Both the position numbers and the translations under genes were made by a program. DNA of 64,000 nt from a bacterium (GTDB taxonomy: Bacteria; Krumholzibacteriota; Krumholzibacteriia; LZORAL124-64-63), in NCBI GenBank assembly GCA_016703265.1, contig JADJCK010000001.1:558001-622000 (forward strand), in the 5' to 3' direction. How positions within the stretch are numbered: the first letter of the stretch is position 1; the number at the start of each line of letters is the position of its first letter. The notes under the pieces were generated by a model. The model made no database searches, was not told the DNA's origin, and saw only the letters and a list, made by a program, of their open reading frames with translations. Positions 47,939-57,927 of the stretch are shown piece by piece.

Positions 47939-48682
47939 TCAGCCGGCAGCCCCCAGCACGTCGATGACCCACGGCGCCACATCGCATTCGCTGACCCAGG
48001 CGAACGGCTCGTCGCGGCGCCCGAGCGGGTAATGCTCCTCCACCCGCTTCAGCCCCGCGCGCCGGTACACTTCCAGGAAATCGGCCCGCTCCCAGAGCAC
48101 GTCGTCGACCGGGCGACGATCGGGCACGTCGAGCATGATGATGCGCACCACATCGCCCGTGCGTGCCTGGTGGTTCTCCGGGAAATCCTTCGTCGAGAAC
48201 GAGAGCCACTCGTGCGTGTAGATGTCGGGCGACGAAAGCAGGTTCACCAGGCGGCCGCCGGGCGCCAGCCGCGCGCGCAGCTGCGACAGGAGCGCCACCT
48301 TCTTCTCCCAGCCGGGCACGTTGTCGAAGGTGAAGGCCGAGAGGATCAGGTCGAACGGCCCGGGCACGTGCGCACCGAGGTCGCCGTCGGCCACCTGCAC
48401 GTACAGGCCCTGCGGGTCGCGGCCGCGCGCCAGGTCGAGCATCGCCGCCGAGATGTCGGCGCCGCAGGCCTCGTAGCCCAGCTGCTTCAGGAAGCGCGTG
48501 GAGCGGCCCGCGCCGCAGCCGAAGTCCAGCGCGCGGCGTCCCTGCGCCGGCGCGTGCCGCTTCACCAGCTCCGGGATGTCGCGGAACGCCAGATGGTACG
48601 TGGCCGGGTACTCGAGCTGGTCGTACGAGGCGGCGCGCGCGGCGTCGTCGTAGGCGTTGCTGAAGTCGCGATCGTCGCTCAT
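47939..48682 (-). CDS. class I SAM-dependent methyltransferase
   Basis: 247 aa with motif I ALDFGCGAGRSTRFL, post-I GADISAAMLDLARGRD, then FDLILSAFTFDNVPG and LAPGGRLVNLLSSPDIY. A Methyltransf_11/25-like fold with no target-specific domain, so the substrate is unknown. ATG at 48682 overlaps the stop of the outer-membrane gene upstream (ATGA). Confidence 0.82.
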   Translation of the reverse strand: MSDDRDFSNAYDDAARAASYDQLEYPATYHLAFRDIPELVKRHAPAQGRRALDFGCGAGRSTRFLKQLGYEACGADISAAMLDLARGRDPQGLYVQVADGDLGAHVPGPFDLILSAFTFDNVPGWEKKVALLSQLRARLAPGGRLVNLLSSPDIYTHEWLSFSTKDFPENHQARTGDVVRIIMLDVPDRRPVDDVLWERADFLEVYRRAGLKRVEEHYPLGRRDEPFAWVSECDVAPWVIDVLGAAG

Positions 48683-49542
48683 CGGGAAGTTCCTCCGGTA
48701 CGGAAGGTCAGGGCAACGTTCATTCCCGCGTGCAGGCTGTGGTCGTTGCCGGCAATCAGCGAAGGACGCAGCATCAACAGGCCGCTGATGTCCACGCCCA
48801 GCCGCGGCCCCAGCGGCAGCACGGCGCCTCCCTGCACGGTGAATCCGGGCCCGGCGGCGCCGGCTTCCGCGGCGCGCGCCCCCGCTTCGTCAAAGGTCTC
48901 GTCGAAGTGCGTCCAAACCAGGCCGCCCTCGAGGTAGCTGTAGTTGTCGTTCTCGCGCGGGTGCTTCAGCCGCGCGCCGACCGTCACGAGCAGGTCGGTG
49001 GCGTGCGCCTCGACATTGACGCCGCTGGCTTCGGTCCCCTCGACCTGCTGCAGGCGCCGCACCCCCACGCGCAGGTGGACCCGCTCACTTGCGGCAATGC
49101 GCACCCCGGCCAGCCCCACCGGCGTCACGCTGCCGCCATCCTCGGCGTTTCCGACCGCGCCGCCGATCCCCGTGTCGATCATCGCCCCGAACACGAACGG
49201 CACCCGGCTGCCCTCGCCCAGCAACTGGAAGTCGATGTCTTCGGCGGGGCAGGCCGCGCCCACTTCGTCGATGATGTCGCGGCCGTCGAACGCCAGCACC
49301 GCCCTGACCTGCAACGGCGCCAGCGTCGTCACCGTGCCGTCGCTGCCGGTCAGTTCGAGCAGGTAGCCACCCAGGGCCCAGGCCAGCGACACGTCGGCGT
49401 GCCGCGCGCCGTCGGTTGCGACGACCGTGACGTGCGTCCACGAGGTGGCGGTGTCCGGCGCGGCAGTCGCCCGGCACGGCACGACGCCGATCAGGAAGAT
49501 GAGGGCAAGGATGAAAGCAGGCAGGGTCCGGCGATGGGACAT
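48679..49542 (-). CDS. outer-membrane beta-barrel protein
   Basis: 287 aa with a signal peptide (LALIFLIGVVPCRATA) and repeated amphipathic strands. It ends in LHAGMNVALTFRTGG, typical of small OmpA- or OmpW-like barrels with an aromatic C-terminal strand. Sequence phrases such as RVHLRVGVRRLQQVEG and YSYLEGGLVWTHFDE suggest a barrel of 8-10 strands. The start ATG 49542 is chosen for the signal peptide. Coupled to the methyltransferase. Confidence 0.6.
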   Translation of the reverse strand: MSHRRTLPAFILALIFLIGVVPCRATAAPDTATSWTHVTVVATDGARHADVSLAWALGGYLLELTGSDGTVTTLAPLQVRAVLAFDGRDIIDEVGAACPAEDIDFQLLGEGSRVPFVFGAMIDTGIGGAVGNAEDGGSVTPVGLAGVRIAASERVHLRVGVRRLQQVEGTEASGVNVEAHATDLLVTVGARLKHPRENDNYSYLEGGLVWTHFDETFDEAGARAAEAGAAGPGFTVQGGAVLPLGPRLGVDISGLLMLRPSLIAGNDHSLHAGMNVALTFRTGGTSR

Positions 49543-49627
49543 ACAGCAACCCCCGGAAGGCGCGGTCGTGACCGGCAGCCCCGCACGGACGTCGGGGCGC
49601 CGGCTGGCGCCCAACGATAACAGGAGA

Positions 49628-50736
49628 TCACTGCCAGCGAAAGATCCGTACCGCCACGCCGAACCCGACCACGCCCCAGGCCAGGAGGATGAGCACCGGC
49701 GCCCACAGCGCGCCCAGGCCGAGGCCGTCGTTCATGATCCCGCGCAGCGCATCGTTCAGCGCCGTCAGCGGCAGCGCGCGGATGAACGGCAGGGCAAACT
49801 CCGGGAAACGCTCGTAGCTGAAGAAGGTGCCCGACAGCAGCCACATCGGCAGCTGCACCAGGTTCATCCAGCCGCTCACGGCTTCCATGGTGCGGGGCCG
49901 CGCGGCCACCAGCAGGCCGATGCCGCCGAAGCTGAGCGCACCCAGCAGCGACACCAGCCCGAGCGCCACGATGGACCCGGCCACCTCCACGCCGAACAGC
50001 AGCCTTCCGGCGCCGGCGATGGCCAGCACCTCGAGCCCCAGGAACGCCAGCCGCGACAGCGCGATGGACAGCAGGTAGTCGCCCCGCCGCATGGGCGTGG
50101 CGGCCAGCCGCTTGAGCAGCTTGTTCGTGCGTGCGATCACGACCGAGAAGCCGATGCCCCACAGGCCGCTGCCCATCAGGTTCAGGCCGATGAGCCCCGG
50201 GATGAGGAAGTCGATGTAGCGTGCGCCGCGGCGCGGCGTGTTCTCGTCGCGCGAGGCCAGCGTGTCGGCCCGGCCCCAGGCGCGCTGCACCACGTCGTCG
50301 ACGAGCAGGCGCGCCGCGCGGCCCTCGGCGCGGGCGCCGTCGTAGCGGTAGGTCAGTGCCGGGGGACTGCCGGCGTCTGCCGACGTGGTTCCGCCGCACC
50401 CGCATCCAGCGCGACGATCACCTCGACCCGCGTCTTGCGCAGGGCCAGCGACGCGGCCTCGTCGTCCAGCACCTTCACCTCGAGCAGCGGCGAGGCGCGC
50501 AGCTTCGCCTCGAGTTCGGCGCGCGCCTCGGGGGCGCCCGCAGCGAGCAGCGCCACCGGCGTGCGGCCGCCGTTCTGGCTGCGGAAGGCAATGCCCAGCG
50601 CCACGGCCATCAGCACCGGGAACACGAAGACCCAGAACACGGCCTCGGGCTCGCGCACGAACTCGAGCACGCGCGCGCGCGTCAACTCCATCAGCGCACC
50701 CGCGCGCCGACCCGGGTCAGCCTGCCTACTGCTCAC
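49628..50736 (-). CDS. ABC-2 type transporter permease, frameshifted
   Basis: 369 aa after repair. N-terminal helix VFWVFVFPVLMAVALGIAF, a large soluble loop, then five helices in the order of ABC2_membrane_3 permeases, ending RIFRWQ. One base is missing near 50362 in a C-run. Restoring it links the loop to PALTYRYDGARAEG. GTG at 50736 has GGGAGGGG upstream and overlaps the ATPase stop by 11 bp. It exports an unknown substrate with the adjacent ATPase. Confidence 0.8.
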
Positions 50737-51739
50737 GCAGGCCCCTCCCGGTCAGGTGCACGAAGACATCCTCGAGCGTGGCCTGGTGCGTACTGAGGCT
50801 GTCCATGCGCAACCCGCGCGATTCCAGCAGCGCGATGATCGCCGGCAGCGTGGCGCCGGCCTGGTCCACGCTCAGCACCCAGGCGGCCTGCTGCGGCGTC
50901 ACCGAGCGCACCCCCGGCAGAGCGGCGAGCGCGCTTTCGGCGAGAACGCCGTCACCCGGCTCGCCATCAATCGTGAAGGTGACGATCTGGCTGGCACCCA
51001 GCGAGGCGATGAGCGCCGCCGGCGTGTCCTGCGCGATGATGCGCCCGTGGTCGACAATGGCCACCCGGTCGCACAGCCGCGCGGCTTCCTCCATGTAGTG
51101 CGTGGTCAGGATGACGGTGCCGCCCTGCGCCTTGAACTGCTCCACCAGTTCCCACACGTGCAGCCGTGCCTGCGGGTCCAGCCCCGTCGTCGGTTCGTCG
51201 AGGAACAGCAGCTTCGGCGCGCCGACCAGCGCACAGGCCAGCGCCAGCCGCTGCTTCTGCCCGCCCGACAGCTTGCCCACGCGTGCCGACCGCTTCTCCT
51301 GCAGCCCGGCCACCTCGATCACATCCTCGATGTCGCGCCCCTGCTCGAAGAAGCTGCGGAACAGCCGCACCGTCTCGCGCACGGTCAGCTTCTCCGAGAG
51401 CTTGGTCTCCTGCAGCGCCACGCCCACCTGCTGGCGCAACTGCCGGTCGCGACCCCGCCCCCACTGCTCGCCGAGCAGCGTGATGGTGCCGCCGTCGGGC
51501 GTGGTCAGGCCCTCGAGCATCTCGACGGTTGTGGTCTTGCCGGCGCCGTTGGGCCCCAGCAGCCCGAAGCACTCGCCCGGCAGCACATCGAGGTCCAGGC
51601 CGTCGACGGCCAGCACGTCGGGGTAGCGCTTGACGAGGCCGCGGCAGGAGACGGCGGCGGTGGTGGCGTTGGGCGCGAGCGGGGTCACGGGCGGGACCAG
51701 CCTCCGGCAATCGGGCACGGTTCGTCGGGGAATCCCCAC
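50726..51739 (-). CDS. ABC transporter ATP-binding protein
   Basis: About 337 aa (or 320 from GTG 51688). Walker A GPNGAGKTT, Q-loop near VGVALQETKL, signature LSGGQKQRLALA, Walker B LLFLDEPTTGLDP and switch TTHYMEEA. The C-terminal about 100 residues form the extra domain of DrrA/CcmA-type exporters. Together with the ABC-2 permease it forms an exporter. The true start is uncertain because no clear Shine-Dalgarno precedes either codon. Confidence 0.9.
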   Translation of the reverse strand: MGIPRRTVPDCRRLVPPVTPLAPNATTAAVSCRGLVKRYPDVLAVDGLDLDVLPGECFGLLGPNGAGKTTTVEMLEGLTTPDGGTITLLGEQWGRGRDRQLRQQVGVALQETKLSEKLTVRETVRLFRSFFEQGRDIEDVIEVAGLQEKRSARVGKLSGGQKQRLALACALVGAPKLLFLDEPTTGLDPQARLHVWELVEQFKAQGGTVILTTHYMEEAARLCDRVAIVDHGRIIAQDTPAALIASLGASQIVTFTIDGEPGDGVLAESALAALPGVRSVTPQQAAWVLSVDQAGATLPAIIALLESRGLRMDSLSTHQATLEDVFVHLTGRGLREQ

Positions 51740-51774
51740 ATGGAAGCACGGGTGCCGGGAGGGCGCAAGGCAGC

Positions 51775-52341
51775 TCAGTGCGTCGCGATCCCGCGGCTCT
51801 CGACAAAGGCACCGTCAGCCGCCAGGTGCACCCGCAACACGCGCGACTGGCCGGGACCGGCGCCGTCGCGCGCCAGTTCCACGGTCACGACCGTGTCTCC
51901 GCTGTCCGCCTTCGGCGCCGGCACGCGCACGTCGCGCACGTTCTCGCGCGGGCGCAGGTTCGTGCGCACGGCCTCGATCGCCGCGCGCACCTGGTCAGGC
52001 GTCAGTTCGCCGTAGCCGCGCACGAGACCGCCAGCACCGGCCAGGTCCGAGCGCACCCAGGCGCCTTCGGCTATCGATCGCGGCGTCTCGCCGGCGCGAC
52101 CGGCCAGGCGCAGCACGGTGCCGCCGGTCGTGTCGCCCGCCGCGCAGGTGAAAACCAGGTAGCAATCGCTGCCGCAGGGCTCACCGTGCGCGACCACACC
52201 ACCTGCCGGCATCGCGGCACGCAGATGAGCGGGCAGATCGGCCTGTGCCGCAGCCTGGCCGGCGAGCGCGAACAGGGCGCACGCGAAAGCGGTTGCGGCC
52301 AACCGCAGGCGAACGATGAACGGAAGAACCAAGGGAAGCAC
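51775..52341 (-). CDS. hypothetical secreted protein
   Basis: About 188 aa from GTG 52341 (TTG at 52332 is the alternative), with a signal peptide (AATAFACALFALAGQAAAQA). The mature part contains CGSDCYLVFTCAAGD and RGYGELTPDQVRAAIEAVRTNLRPREN. I do not recognise a family. It lies upstream of the ABC ATPase on the same strand. Confidence 0.5.
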   Translation of the reverse strand: MLPLVLPFIVRLRLAATAFACALFALAGQAAAQADLPAHLRAAMPAGGVVAHGEPCGSDCYLVFTCAAGDTTGGTVLRLAGRAGETPRSIAEGAWVRSDLAGAGGLVRGYGELTPDQVRAAIEAVRTNLRPRENVRDVRVPAPKADSGDTVVTVELARDGAGPGQSRVLRVHLAADGAFVESRGIATH

Positions 52342-53009
52342 CTTTCCGCCGCACGGCGCCACGTCCGTGAGGGCACCCCACACGGTCGGTCGGCGCCTGC
52401 GGGACCGCAAGAGGGCATGTGCGCGTCAATCAGGGCGGGCAGCCGACGCCAGCGGCCCGGCCGCCGGGGCCGCCCCGCCGGGCCGCCCCGCCCCCCGCCG
52501 CCGGCCCCGGGGGCCCCAGCTTCAACACGCCTTCCTGCTCCAGGAGAAGAAGGCGGCCAAACCGCTGGTCGGAGACCCGGTCGCGAAGCCGGTGATCAAC
52601 GACCCCCGGACGGCAGGCCACACCGTCGCGGACTTCGCCCGCGAACGACTTCCGGAAGCCACGCCGTGCGCGGCCAGATCCGGTCCCAGCGCTGCCAGGT
52701 GCGACGCGAACAGGCCGCGCACTGCCGCCGACGGCGCTGAACCCGGCCACGACCAGCGGCGTCGCGTCCGTGGCATCCAGGACGTTGGTCCCGCGGAACG
52801 CCTCGTCGATCAGGACCAGCGACCGCCGGCTCCCGGCCACCAGTTCGAGCAGCCTGCTTCATGCGGCGGCCACGCCGAACCTCGGCTCACCGGGCCCCGC
52901 CCGGGGGGCCCGCCCGCCCCCGCGCGCGCCGGGCCGGTGAGGGCGGACGCCGGCGGTCCAGGTCGTCGGCCGTGTTGAGCGCGGTGAACAGCGCATCGAC
53001 CGGCGCGCC

Positions 53010-53900
53010 CCCCCCCCCCCCCCCCCTTCTGCCTTGTCCCGCCCCCGGGGGGCCCCCTGCCCCCGTGATGCGCGCCCCCGGGGCGGCGCGCGGGGGGCGC
53101 CCGGCCCCGCAGCACCCCACGCCCGCAGCGCGCGGGGGGGGAGCCGCCGGGGCGCGCCGGACCAGCCGGGCGGCCCGCCCCGCGCGACAGCCCGGCGGCC
53201 GGGCGCGCCAGGGGGCGGGGGGGCGGGCGGGGGGGGGGCGGGGCGGGGGGGGGGGGGAGGGGGGGGGCGGCCGGGCGCGGGGGGGGGGGGGGGCAGCGGG
53301 GGGCCGGGGGCGGGGCCGGGCGGGGGGGGCGCCCCCCGCCGCCCGGCGGCGGCGCCGCCCGCCCCCCCCCCCCGGCCCCCCGCGCAGGACTTGCGCCGGC
53401 GCAAGCAGGCCCCCTCCGACACCCCCCCCCCCCCCCCCCCCCCCCCGCCCCCCCCCCCCCCCCCCCCCCGCCCCCCTCCCCCCCCCCGCCCCCCCCCCCC
53501 CCCCCCCCGCCCGCCCCCCCGTCGCCCCGCCCCCCCCCGCCCCCCCCACCGCCCCCCCCCCCCCCCCCCCGCCCCCCCCCCCCCCCCCCGGCCCCCCCGC
53601 CGGCCGGGGGGGCCGGGCCCCCCCCCCCCCCCGCCCCCCCCCCCCCCGCCAAACCCAACCCCGGCGACCCCCCCCCCCCCCGCCCCGCCCCCCCCCCCCC
53701 CCCCCCCACCCACCCCCCCCCCCCCCCCCCCCGCGGGCCAGCAACTGGGCGACGCCAGACCGACTTCAGGAATCGTGGACCAGGGGGGGGGGTAGGGGAC
53801 GGCCGCGCCCCCCCCCCCCCCCGGGGGGCCCCCCGCCAACGGGCCCCCCGGGGGGGGAAAAGGGCCCCCACCCCCCCCCCCGCCCCCCCCCGCTCTTGCC
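53010..53900. other. poly-G/poly-C low-complexity block, probable artefact
   Basis: Nearly 900 bases made almost only of G or C runs. A few real islands remain, including one dispersed palindrome at 53390 and a 45-base stretch near 53740-53785. The block interrupts a mutS-like gene. All open frames within it are Gly/Pro/Arg low complexity and not real. Confidence 0.75.
53390..53405. repeat. dispersed palindrome, copy 6
   Basis: CTTGCGCCGGCGCAAG, a perfect 16-bp palindrome standing as an island of normal sequence inside the G/C-run block. Its survival there suggests real underlying sequence, but its context is unreliable. Confidence 0.55.
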
Positions 53901-54689
53901 CGCCATGTTCGATCCGGTCAGGAAGATCACGTGCGCATTCGCTGCCGGAGACTGAGTTCGTTGCCGACGGCCGCGGCCTCCAGCAGCGGATGATGGAGAC
54001 CGCCTGGCGGCAAATCGCGGTTCAGCGTCCGCGACTTCGGGCGCAGTAGCCGCGATCAACGTCCGAATGAGGCCAATGCGGTCAACGCGTCCAGCTCCGC
54101 GGCACCTGACACCAGTCGCTCAAGCTCGCCGCGCCGCGTCTCGCGCAACCTGGCATCGCAACGCACCGCCGACCACACCGAAGCACCGTGGCCGCGACTG
54201 GCCGCCTCTACCGTCGCTGCAGCCGCGGCTACTCGTCGAAGCAGCTGCGCCAAGCGGACCGTCCGGATCCCCGTGAAGCTGCGCGTGGCGAGGCGCCGGC
54301 GCACCGCGCCGGTTCGGCCGCATCGGCGACGGCGCGCACCAGCGCGTTCGCACGTCGCTGAACCGGAGTGCACGCCGGATCGACGCCAGCGGCGAACCCG
54401 GGCGATTCCACTGCGCACCTATCCGCGAGCGCGCGTAGCGGTCGACGCCGCTCAGGAGCGCCTCCGTGAACGGCACGGGCATGGGGTGCGCGCGCAGGAA
54501 GGCGAGGTCACGCTGGGTCGCCAGAATGTCGCAGATTTCAACGAAGGGAGATCTCAGCTTCCGGCGAAGGATCCGGCTGCCCCAGCCTGGTCTGGGTCCG
54601 GTCGAGCAGCCCGCAAAGACCGGGGCCGCCGGCGGCCGCGTCGTCAAAGGGCTTCTCCAGTTCGCGCAGGGTCCGATTGCCGCCGCAGA

Positions 54690-55421
54690 TCGGCGGCGCA
54701 GCGCCATCAGCAGCTGCACCGTGAACAGTTCCTCGAAGACGAGGCGACGGCGTGCCGATTCCAGCGCGCGCTGGTCGGCCGGGAAGTGGATGTCGCGCAG
54801 CGCCTGCGCCCGCGAGGGCAGGCCGCGGCGGCGGGTCATCTCGGCAGGCAGCAGTTCGGGGATCTGCGGCCCGAGCCGCTCCAGCGACTGGAAGACCAGC
54901 GCGCGCAGCCAGTGCTGGCCGATGCCCGAGGTGAGCCCGTACACCGGCACCAGCCGCCCCGTGTGCAGGCCGGCCGGCACGGCGCCGCCGTCGTCGTCCC
55001 CTTCGTCGTCCAGGATCTCGAAGTCGGGGTGCGCCAGCTGCAGGCGGCCCTGGTGGCGCTGCACCAGGCCGCTGGCCATCACCTTGCGGCCGGGGCGGAA
55101 CTGGTTCTTGAGGTACTTCTGGTTGAACCAGACGCAGAACAGCACGCCCGAGTCGTCGCCCAGCGAGACGGTCAACAGGCTGCCGCCGGTGCGGGTGCTG
55201 CGGTCGCCGGCGGTCAGGACCTCGCCCAGGACCGTCGCTTCGGTGCCGGGGCGGGCCCGGCCGATGGGTACGGTGGCGCTGCGGTCGAAATAGCGGCGGG
55301 GGTAATGGGATAGCAGGTCGCCCACCGTCAGGATGCCCAGGCGGTCCAGCGCCCGGGCCCGGGCCGGGCCCACGGACTTGAGGAATTGGACATGAGTCTC
55401 AAGATTAAAGGGCGCCGCCAT
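54690..55421 (-). pseudogene. recG: recG 5' part (wedge and OB domain only)
   Basis: The first about 244 residues of the RecG branch-migration helicase: SVGPARARALDRLGILTVGDLLSHYPRRYFDR, the OB-fold region LGDDSGVLFCVWFNQKYLKNQF, YGLTSGIGQHWLRALV and LVFEELFTVQLLMALRR. After this, near 54690, the sequence changes to MutS-like. None of the helicase motifs (such as DVGSGKT) is present anywhere in the window. Because recG is normally about 690 aa, two-thirds is missing. The junction is next to the poor-quality block. ATG at 55421. Confidence 0.8.
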
Positions 55422-55438
55422 GATCCCCCGGGGCCTGT

Positions 55439-55458
55439 GGGCCCCGCCGAAGGGGCCC
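55439..55458. promoter_or_regulatory. GC hairpin between recG and rpmB
   Basis: GGGCCCC and GGGGCCC form a 7-bp stem around a 6-nt loop in the divergent spacer, just upstream of the rpmB -35. Function unclear. Confidence 0.35.
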
Positions 55459-55471
55459 GATCACTAATTCC

Positions 55472-55500
55472 TTGCCGCCTGCCGGCCAGCATGTTAGATT
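55472..55500 (+). promoter_or_regulatory. putative sigma70 promoter of rpmB
   Basis: TTGCCG and TAGATT are spaced by exactly 17 bp, about 60 bp upstream of the rpmB ATG. Confidence 0.55.
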
Positions 55501-55560
55501 GCGCGACTTGTGATTTCAACGTCAGCGCCGGCGAAAATCGGCCGCGCGGAAGGAAGCGTC

Positions 55561-55752
55561 ATGAGCAGGGTATGCTCGGTCTGCGGCAAGGGCCCCCAGT
55601 ACGGCAATCGCGTCAGCCACGCGCACAACTTGACGCGCCATCGCTGGTTGCCGAATCTGCAGAAGATCAAGTACGAACTCGAGGGCAAGGTCCGGCGCGC
55701 CTATGTGTGCACGCGTTGCATCCGCACCGGGACCATCAAGAAGGTCGTCTAG
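55561..55752 (+). CDS. rpmB: 50S ribosomal protein L28
   Basis: 63 aa: SRVCSVCGKGPQYGNRVSHAHN then RRWLPN-like RHRWLPNLQKIKY and the C-terminal YVCTRCIRTGTIKKV. The two Cys pairs (CSVC and CTRC) mark the zinc-binding C+ form of L28. ATG with AAGGAAG upstream. Monocistronic, convergent with the TPR-PPIase gene. Confidence 0.95.
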   Translation: MSRVCSVCGKGPQYGNRVSHAHNLTRHRWLPNLQKIKYELEGKVRRAYVCTRCIRTGTIKKVV

Positions 55753-55766
55753 ATCTCTTCTTCCCC

Positions 55767-57318
55767 TCAGGGAATCCGCTTGAACAGGTGAATCAAGCCC
55801 TTCGACTCGATCGGGGGGCTTGTTTCTCCTGGCTGCAACTTCTGGATGGCGCTGCGCATCGGCTCCATCATCTCTTCCGGCCTGATCCAGCCGATGTCCC
55901 CGCCCCGCGCCGCACCCGCGCCGTGTGAATGCTGCACCACCAGCGTGGCGAAGTCCGCCCCGCCGGCCAGTGCGGCCGTCACCTGGTCGAGCAGCTGGCG
56001 ATTGTTCAGCACCATGTGCAGCAGGTGGATCTTGCCCTCGGCCTGGGCGCCGCGGGCAGCGTCGCGCCGACCGGCCAGGCGCTGCTCCCAGGCCGTCAGC
56101 TCGGCCTGGTTCGACTTGTCCTGCGACTTGAGGACGGCGACCGCGGCCAGGGCGTCATCCCAGCGCGCCATGTCCTCCAGGACCTGGATCTTCACCACGC
56201 GTGCGGTGAGCATCGCCGGGTCCAGGCGCAGGGCCGTGTCCACCGACGCGAGAGCGGCATCGAGCTGTCCCAGCTTCTGCATGTGGATCGCGTAATTGAA
56301 GTGCCCGACGGGATCTTTCGGCTCTTCCTTCAGGAACAACCTGAATTGCTGATCCGCCTCGTCGACCAGGCCGGCCACCTCGAGCGCGTTGGCGTAATTG
56401 AAGCGCACCCGCGGCTTGCCGCCGCCCACGGCCACCGCGCGGCGCAGGTAGACAAGCGCCGAATCGACCTGCTCGGCGGCGAAGAAGGCCTCGCCCAAGC
56501 CGCCGAGGCTGGCCGCGTCCGGGGGCCAGGCTCACGGCGTGGCGCCCGTACTCGATGGCCTTGGGATGGTTACCGCCGAGGATGGCCAGCTCGGCCGCGC
56601 TCAGCCAGTCGGCGGCCTGGTCGGGCTCCAGGACCAGCGCGTCCTGCAAGTGGGCCAGGGACTGCGTCCAGAGGCCCTTGCCGGCCGCGATGTCGGCCAG
56701 CAGGCGGTGCAGCCAGGCCTGGTCCAGGCCGCGCTGGCGCAGCTGCATGAGGAACTGGTAGGCGCGCGTGGGATCGCCGTCGGCCACCGAGAGGCGGGCC
56801 AGCCCTTCGAGGATGCCGACGTGGCCGGTATCGAGTTGCAGGCCTTTTTCCCAGCGGGCGCGGGCATCGGCGCCGCGGTTGTTGGCCAGCAGGGCGCGGC
56901 CGTTCCAGTACAGCGCTTCCGGTTCCTCGGGACCGACGACCAGCGCACGCTCGGAGAAGCGCAGGGCCTGCGCCGCATCCCCGGCCTGCAGGGCGATGAC
57001 GGTCAACGGCAGCAGCAGGTCGAGGCGGTCGCCTTCAGTGGCCAGGCACTCCAGCAGCGCGGTGCGCGCGGCTTCGTGCTCGCCGCGGCGGTACAGGTCG
57101 CGGCCCCGCGAACAGGTCGTGGAGCCGCCGGTGGCCGGCGCCGGGGTCCGCTGCTGGGGCTCGGTCGCCGGGCCGGACTGGGCCCGGGCGGTGCCGTCCG
57201 GCAGGGCTGCCAGGAGCCCCAGGACGGCGGTCGCGACCAGCGCCAGCGACCGGGCGCGGCCGCTGAAACGGTGAAAATGGCGCGGAATCGCGGAATCGGC
57301 ACTGAATCTGCATTCCAT
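55767..57318 (-). CDS. TPR protein with C-terminal parvulin-like PPIase domain, frameshifted
   Basis: 516 aa after repair: signal peptide (LVATAVLGLLAALPDGTARA), about ten TPR repeats (for example EPEALYWNGRALLANNRGADARARWEKGLQLD), and a C-terminal PpiC-type rotamase. That domain reads LHMVLNNRQLLDQVTAALAGGADFATLVVQHS, GGDIGWIRPEEM and IESKGLIHLFKRIP. One extra C near 56522 breaks the frame. Removing it joins SLAP to DAASLGGLGEAFF. The protein probably acts in the periplasm on folding outer-membrane or secreted proteins. ATG at 57318. Confidence 0.8.
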
Positions 57319-57498
57319 CGACAAGCAGGACCCCTCTTTTTCGACGATCGGATCGGTGTTCGAGGATTGGATCAAGTCACCGGCGGCCGGGCCGATAACC
57401 GGCCTCAGAACCGCCCCGCCCGGACGCGGGTTCCCGAAAAGCGAAAGCCCGACGGGACGCAACGGGGCACGGACCTGCGCACGAGGGAAGATATCGCC

Positions 57499-57897
57499 AT
57501 GAGCGAAGGCGCGAAACCCGTAATCCTGGTCGTCGAGGACGATCCGGACCTGCGCACCATCCTGCGCATGCAGTTGACCTGCCATGACTTCGTCGTGCGC
57601 GAGGCCGTCAACGGGCTCGAGGGCTTCCAGTCGATGCAGGCGGGCACACCCGACTGCGTCATCCTCGACCTGATGATGCCGGTGCTCGACGGGTTCGGCT
57701 TCCTGAAGCGCGTGCGCAGCCTGATGACGATGGTCGATGTGCCGATCCTCATCCTGACCGCGAGCGAAGACGAGCGCAACAAGGTGCGCGGCTACCAGTA
57801 CCAGGCCGACTCGTACATGAGCAAGCCCTACGACCTCGACGCGCTGACCAACGAAGTGCGCCGCCTGCTGGCGACGCGCACGCATGGTCTCTCCTGA
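57499..57897 (+). CDS. single-domain response regulator
   Basis: 132 aa: receiver domain with the acidic pair VVEDDPD, phospho-acceptor Asp in CVILDLMMPVLDG, the conserved Thr in LILTASED and Lys in MSKPYD. No output domain. It is not next to a kinase and is divergent from the TPR-PPIase gene. ATG with GAGGGAAG upstream. A 17-bp tandem duplication (GGTCTCTCCTGAAGAA twice, 57886-57918) spans its stop codon. Confidence 0.88.
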   Translation: MSEGAKPVILVVEDDPDLRTILRMQLTCHDFVVREAVNGLEGFQSMQAGTPDCVILDLMMPVLDGFGFLKRVRSLMTMVDVPILILTASEDERNKVRGYQYQADSYMSKPYDLDALTNEVRRLLATRTHGLS

Positions 57898-57927
57898 AGA
57901 ACGGTCTCTCCTGAAGAATAGTCCGGG

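Larger units (their letters stand above)
52430..54690 (-). pseudogene. MutS-like ATPase, disrupted
   Basis: Pieces in several frames, all minus strand, are in MutS order. A core domain part reads GLLDRTQTRLG then SRILRRKLRSPF and TQRDLAFLRAHPMPVPF near 54650-54480. LVSGAAELDALTALASFGR follows near 54080, then Walker A FLTGSNMAGKS near 53900. DALFTALNTADDLDR lies near 52990, Walker B RSLVLIDEAFRGTN near 52810, and SDQRFG near 52560. The Walker A to Walker B gap should be about 200 bp but is over 1 kb, filled with G/C runs. At least four frame breaks occur. The 5' end is missing and joins recG. A read or assembly fault is more likely than true decay. It resembles the short MutS-related proteins without mismatch-binding domain. 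Confidence 0.7.

Noticed and set aside
52810..53955. Gly-, Pro- and Arg-rich open frames on both strands
   Set aside because: They arise from the homopolymer block and have no protein-like complexity.
56539..57498. Long plus-strand extension upstream of the response regulator
   Set aside because: It is antisense to the TPR-PPIase gene. The receiver domain begins at the ATG at 57499 with its own ribosome site.
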